DNA from: Massilia sp. PDC64
Lineage (GTDB): Bacteria > Pseudomonadota > Gammaproteobacteria > Burkholderiales > Burkholderiaceae_D
Direction: 5' to 3'
NCBI RefSeq assembly: GCF_900101265.1
Contig: NZ_FMZS01000012.1
Coordinates: forward strand, 124,001 to 188,000
Length of the DNA: 64,000 bases
In this document: positions 59,697 through 64,000 of the stretch, piece by piece
How the letters are laid out: the number at the start of each line of letters is the position of its first letter
Position numbering within the stretch: the first letter of the stretch is position 1
Notes under the pieces: model-generated
The model's database searches: none
Seen by the model: only the letters and a program-made list of their open reading frames with translations
Told to the model about the DNA's origin: nothing
Translations under genes and position numbers: made by a program

Positions 59697-60462
59697 ATTT
59701 AATCTTCGGCCAGGGCGTAAGAATTTCGAACCCGTTCTTCGTCACCGCGATCATGTGTTCCCACTGCGCGGACAAGGACCGGTCGCGCGTCACGACGGTC
59801 CAGCCGTCATCGAGCTGCTCGACGTCGGCATCGCCCAGGTTGATCATGGGCTCGACCGTGAAGGTCATGCCTTCCTTGATGAGGAGGCCCGTGTTCGGGC
59901 GGCCGTAGTGCAGCACCTGCGGGTCTTCGTGGTAGACCTTGCCGATGCCGTGGCCGCAGTATTCACGCACGACGGAATAGCCCTGGGCTTCCGCCAGCTT
60001 CTGGATCGCATGGCCCACGTCGCCCAGGCGCGCGCCCGGGCGCACGGCGCGGATGCCCGCCATCATGGCGTCGTACGTCGTGTCGACGAGCTTCTTCGCC
60101 TCCGGGCTGGGCGTGCCGACGAAGTACATGCGGCTCGTGTCACCATGCCAGCCGTCCTTGATCACGGTGACGTCGATGTTGACGATGTCGCCATCCTGCA
60201 GGATCTCGGTAGGGGAGGGGATGCCGTGGCAGACGACGCTGTTCACGGACGTGCACAGGGTCTTCGGGAAGCCGTGGTAGCCGACGTTGGCGGGCGTCGC
60301 CTTCTGCACCTTGCGGATGTATTCGTTGCAGCGACGGTCGAGTTCTTCCGTGGAGACGCCGGGGACGACGTATTCCGCGATCATTTCCAGCACCTCGGCC
60401 GCCAGGCGGCCCGAGACGCGCATCTTGGCGATATCTTTTTCGGTCTTGAGTTTGATGGGCAT
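59695..60462 (-). CDS. map: Methionine aminopeptidase, type I
   Basis: 255 residues. All metal ligands of the pita-bread fold are seen: Asp in VNIDVTV, Asp in HGDTSRMY, His in CGHGIGKVYHEDP, Glu in FTVEPMIN and Glu in QWEHMIAVT. It removes the initiator Met from nascent proteins. The start MPIKLKTEKDIAKMR is typical. It stands alone here; the usual partner genes rpsB and tsf are not adjacent. Confidence 0.97.
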   Translation of the reverse strand: MPIKLKTEKDIAKMRVSGRLAAEVLEMIAEYVVPGVSTEELDRRCNEYIRKVQKATPANVGYHGFPKTLCTSVNSVVCHGIPSPTEILQDGDIVNIDVTVIKDGWHGDTSRMYFVGTPSPEAKKLVDTTYDAMMAGIRAVRPGARLGDVGHAIQKLAEAQGYSVVREYCGHGIGKVYHEDPQVLHYGRPNTGLLIKEGMTFTVEPMINLGDADVEQLDDGWTVVTRDRSLSAQWEHMIAVTKNGFEILTPWPKIK

Positions 60463-60507
60463 GGTTCGTTACTTTTTCATGGACCGTTCATGATAGCCGC
60501 TCGGATG

Positions 60508-60540
60508 AAAAAATGCCCGCCAGGCGAACCTGGCGGGCAT
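60508..60540 (-). terminator. Terminator after the TonB receptor at 60563
   Basis: Twelve-pair stem ATGCCCGCCAGG-CGAA-CCTGGCGGGCAT; on the minus strand it is followed by a run of Ts (A-run at 60508-60513). Confidence 0.9.
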
Positions 60541-60562
60541 CGTTCAGGCGTTCAAACGAGGA

Positions 60563-63427
<2,865 letters not shown>

Positions 63428-63590
63428 GGTTACAAAACTCCTAGGTTAGGGCACGGCGAACTGGGTAGCAGCAGCCGTGTGAGGCCGTCGCTGCGAAGCG
63501 ACTGTCTTGAAAGCAATGTGGTTAACATTTTTTTTCAAGCTGGCAATGGAAGCATCCACCGTGGCAGCCTGTCAATGTTCGAGGATGCAT

Positions 63591-63621
63591 ATTTGTGGCT
63601 GTTGCGGGTTTGCGTAATTAC
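63591..63621 (-). promoter_or_regulatory. Shared upstream motif of TonB receptor genes (copy 2)
   Basis: Minus strand: palindrome GTAATTAC (63621-63614), then CCACAAAT (63598-63591). It lies 164-194 bases before the receptor start and repeats the pair seen at 50233-50249. Confidence 0.35.
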
Positions 63622-63847
63622 AAGTAAATCGCCGAAGTTGGGCGTATTTACGGCAACAAAAGTTGTGTACAGACATGAATCTATGCCGAAAGCATCGGTT
63701 TGGGCGTAGAACCCCCTACAGATCGCTGGAATGGGTGCAACATTCTTTTACGGCAGGAATGCACCAGATTGGGGCGGGGAGGTCGGCCTGTCTTTTGGAG
63801 TGTTACATTTGTACAACAGGCAAAATTTCTTCATGGGAAACAAAAGA

Positions 63848-63864
63848 CCCGGCGTGGCGCCGGG
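63848..63864 (-). terminator. Terminator of the truncated receptor gene
   Basis: Stem CCCGGCG-CCA-CGCCGGG on the minus strand, then TCTTTTGTTT, 7 bases past the stop. Confidence 0.8.
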
Positions 63865-63870
63865 CCCGTG

Positions 63871-64000
63871 TCAGAACGACTGGTTGTAGCGCACGTAAAA
63901 CAGGCGGTCGATGGGCAGCTGCGGATCGACGGCCGACGAGGCCGACGTGCCGTTGACGAAGGACGTGTTGGCGTCGTAGACGATGCGTGGCTTGCGGTCG
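63871..64000 (-). CDS. TonB-dependent receptor, C-terminal 42 residues (5' end outside window)
   Basis: Read leftward from the window edge, the frame gives DRKPRIVYDANTS... and ends in LPIDRLFYVRYNQSF before TGA at 63873-63871. The last 15 residues match the end of the receptor at 60563 (LPIDRFIYVRYNQSF) except at two positions, and the terminal Phe is the outer-membrane assembly signal. It is the 3' end of a second receptor gene in tandem. Confidence 0.88.
   Translation of the reverse strand, partial: DRKPRIVYDANTSFVNGTSASSAVDPQLPIDRLFYVRYNQSF

Larger units (their letters stand above)
63428..63870. other. Intergenic region between two receptor genes (443 bases)
   Basis: AT-richer than its surroundings. 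It contains the promoter region of the receptor at 60563, including a run of eight Ts and the GTAATTAC/CCACAAAT words, and at its right end the terminator of the next receptor. No gene is seen. Confidence 0.6.

Overview
The window is a GC-rich (visibly well over 60 %) chromosomal segment of a betaproteobacterium, most likely Oxalobacteraceae close to Massilia/Telluria. Reasons: the order rplU-rpmA-obgE-proB, an ispB gene followed by tRNA-Pro, a glnA - DUF4124 - ntrB - ntrC nitrogen cluster, polyhydroxyalkanoate (PHA) genes including a cysteine-type intracellular PHB depolymerase, and several very large TonB-dependent receptors. This assignment rests on gene content and remembered gene order, not on a search. 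I see no phage, insertion sequence, integrase or CRISPR array; the segment looks like core chromosome with small accessory cassettes.

Layout. 0-7 kb: the C-terminal part of an assimilatory nitrate reductase, then small regulator-plus-target units (LysR/MFS, MerR/class IV aminotransferase with a recognisable MerR-type promoter, LysR/DoxX-GST). 7-12 kb: two identical tRNA-Pro(CGG) genes, ispB, and divergently rplU-rpmA (near-consensus sigma70 promoter), obgE, a small membrane protein and proB. 12-16 kb: a LysR regulator divergent from an NmrA-GST-SnoaL operon, then a VOC-LysE exporter pair. 16.3-18.9 kb: an ExbB-ExbD operon whose third gene occupies the place of tonB but encodes a membrane-anchored coiled-coil protein ending in a jelly-roll-like domain. 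This is the best candidate here for an undescribed envelope system. 19-28 kb: AraC, cupin, nth-rsxB, a 55-codon small gene, phaZ, ferredoxin reductase and fdxA, an intracellular gluzincin-type metallopeptidase, a PHA granule-region protein, acyl-CoA-binding protein and FKBP.

28-41 kb: a tightly coupled four-gene run (YncE-like propeller, polysaccharide deacetylase, fatty-acid-hydroxylase/sterol-desaturase family protein, EI24 membrane protein), two beta-propeller lipoproteins, a MoCF-domain protein, a 1237-residue class A penicillin-binding protein with a large insertion and a Lys-Pro-Ala tail, a membrane-anchored TAXI-type binding protein and a rhodanese. 41-46 kb: nitrogen control. glnA has a textbook sigma54 -24/-12 element with upstream NtrC-like sites, and the sensor NtrB and activator NtrC lie just downstream, so sensing, activation and target are in one locus. 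Three tandem hairpin repeats begin at the ntrC stop codon.

46-64 kb: corA, three complete TonB-dependent receptors plus the 3' end of a fourth, and housekeeping genes between them (an FAD-dependent oxidoreductase, rsmE, tkt, gap, map). Convergent genes are often separated by short GC-rich bidirectional terminators. Long open frames opposite the receptors and the penicillin-binding protein are judged to be GC-driven shadows and are not annotated.
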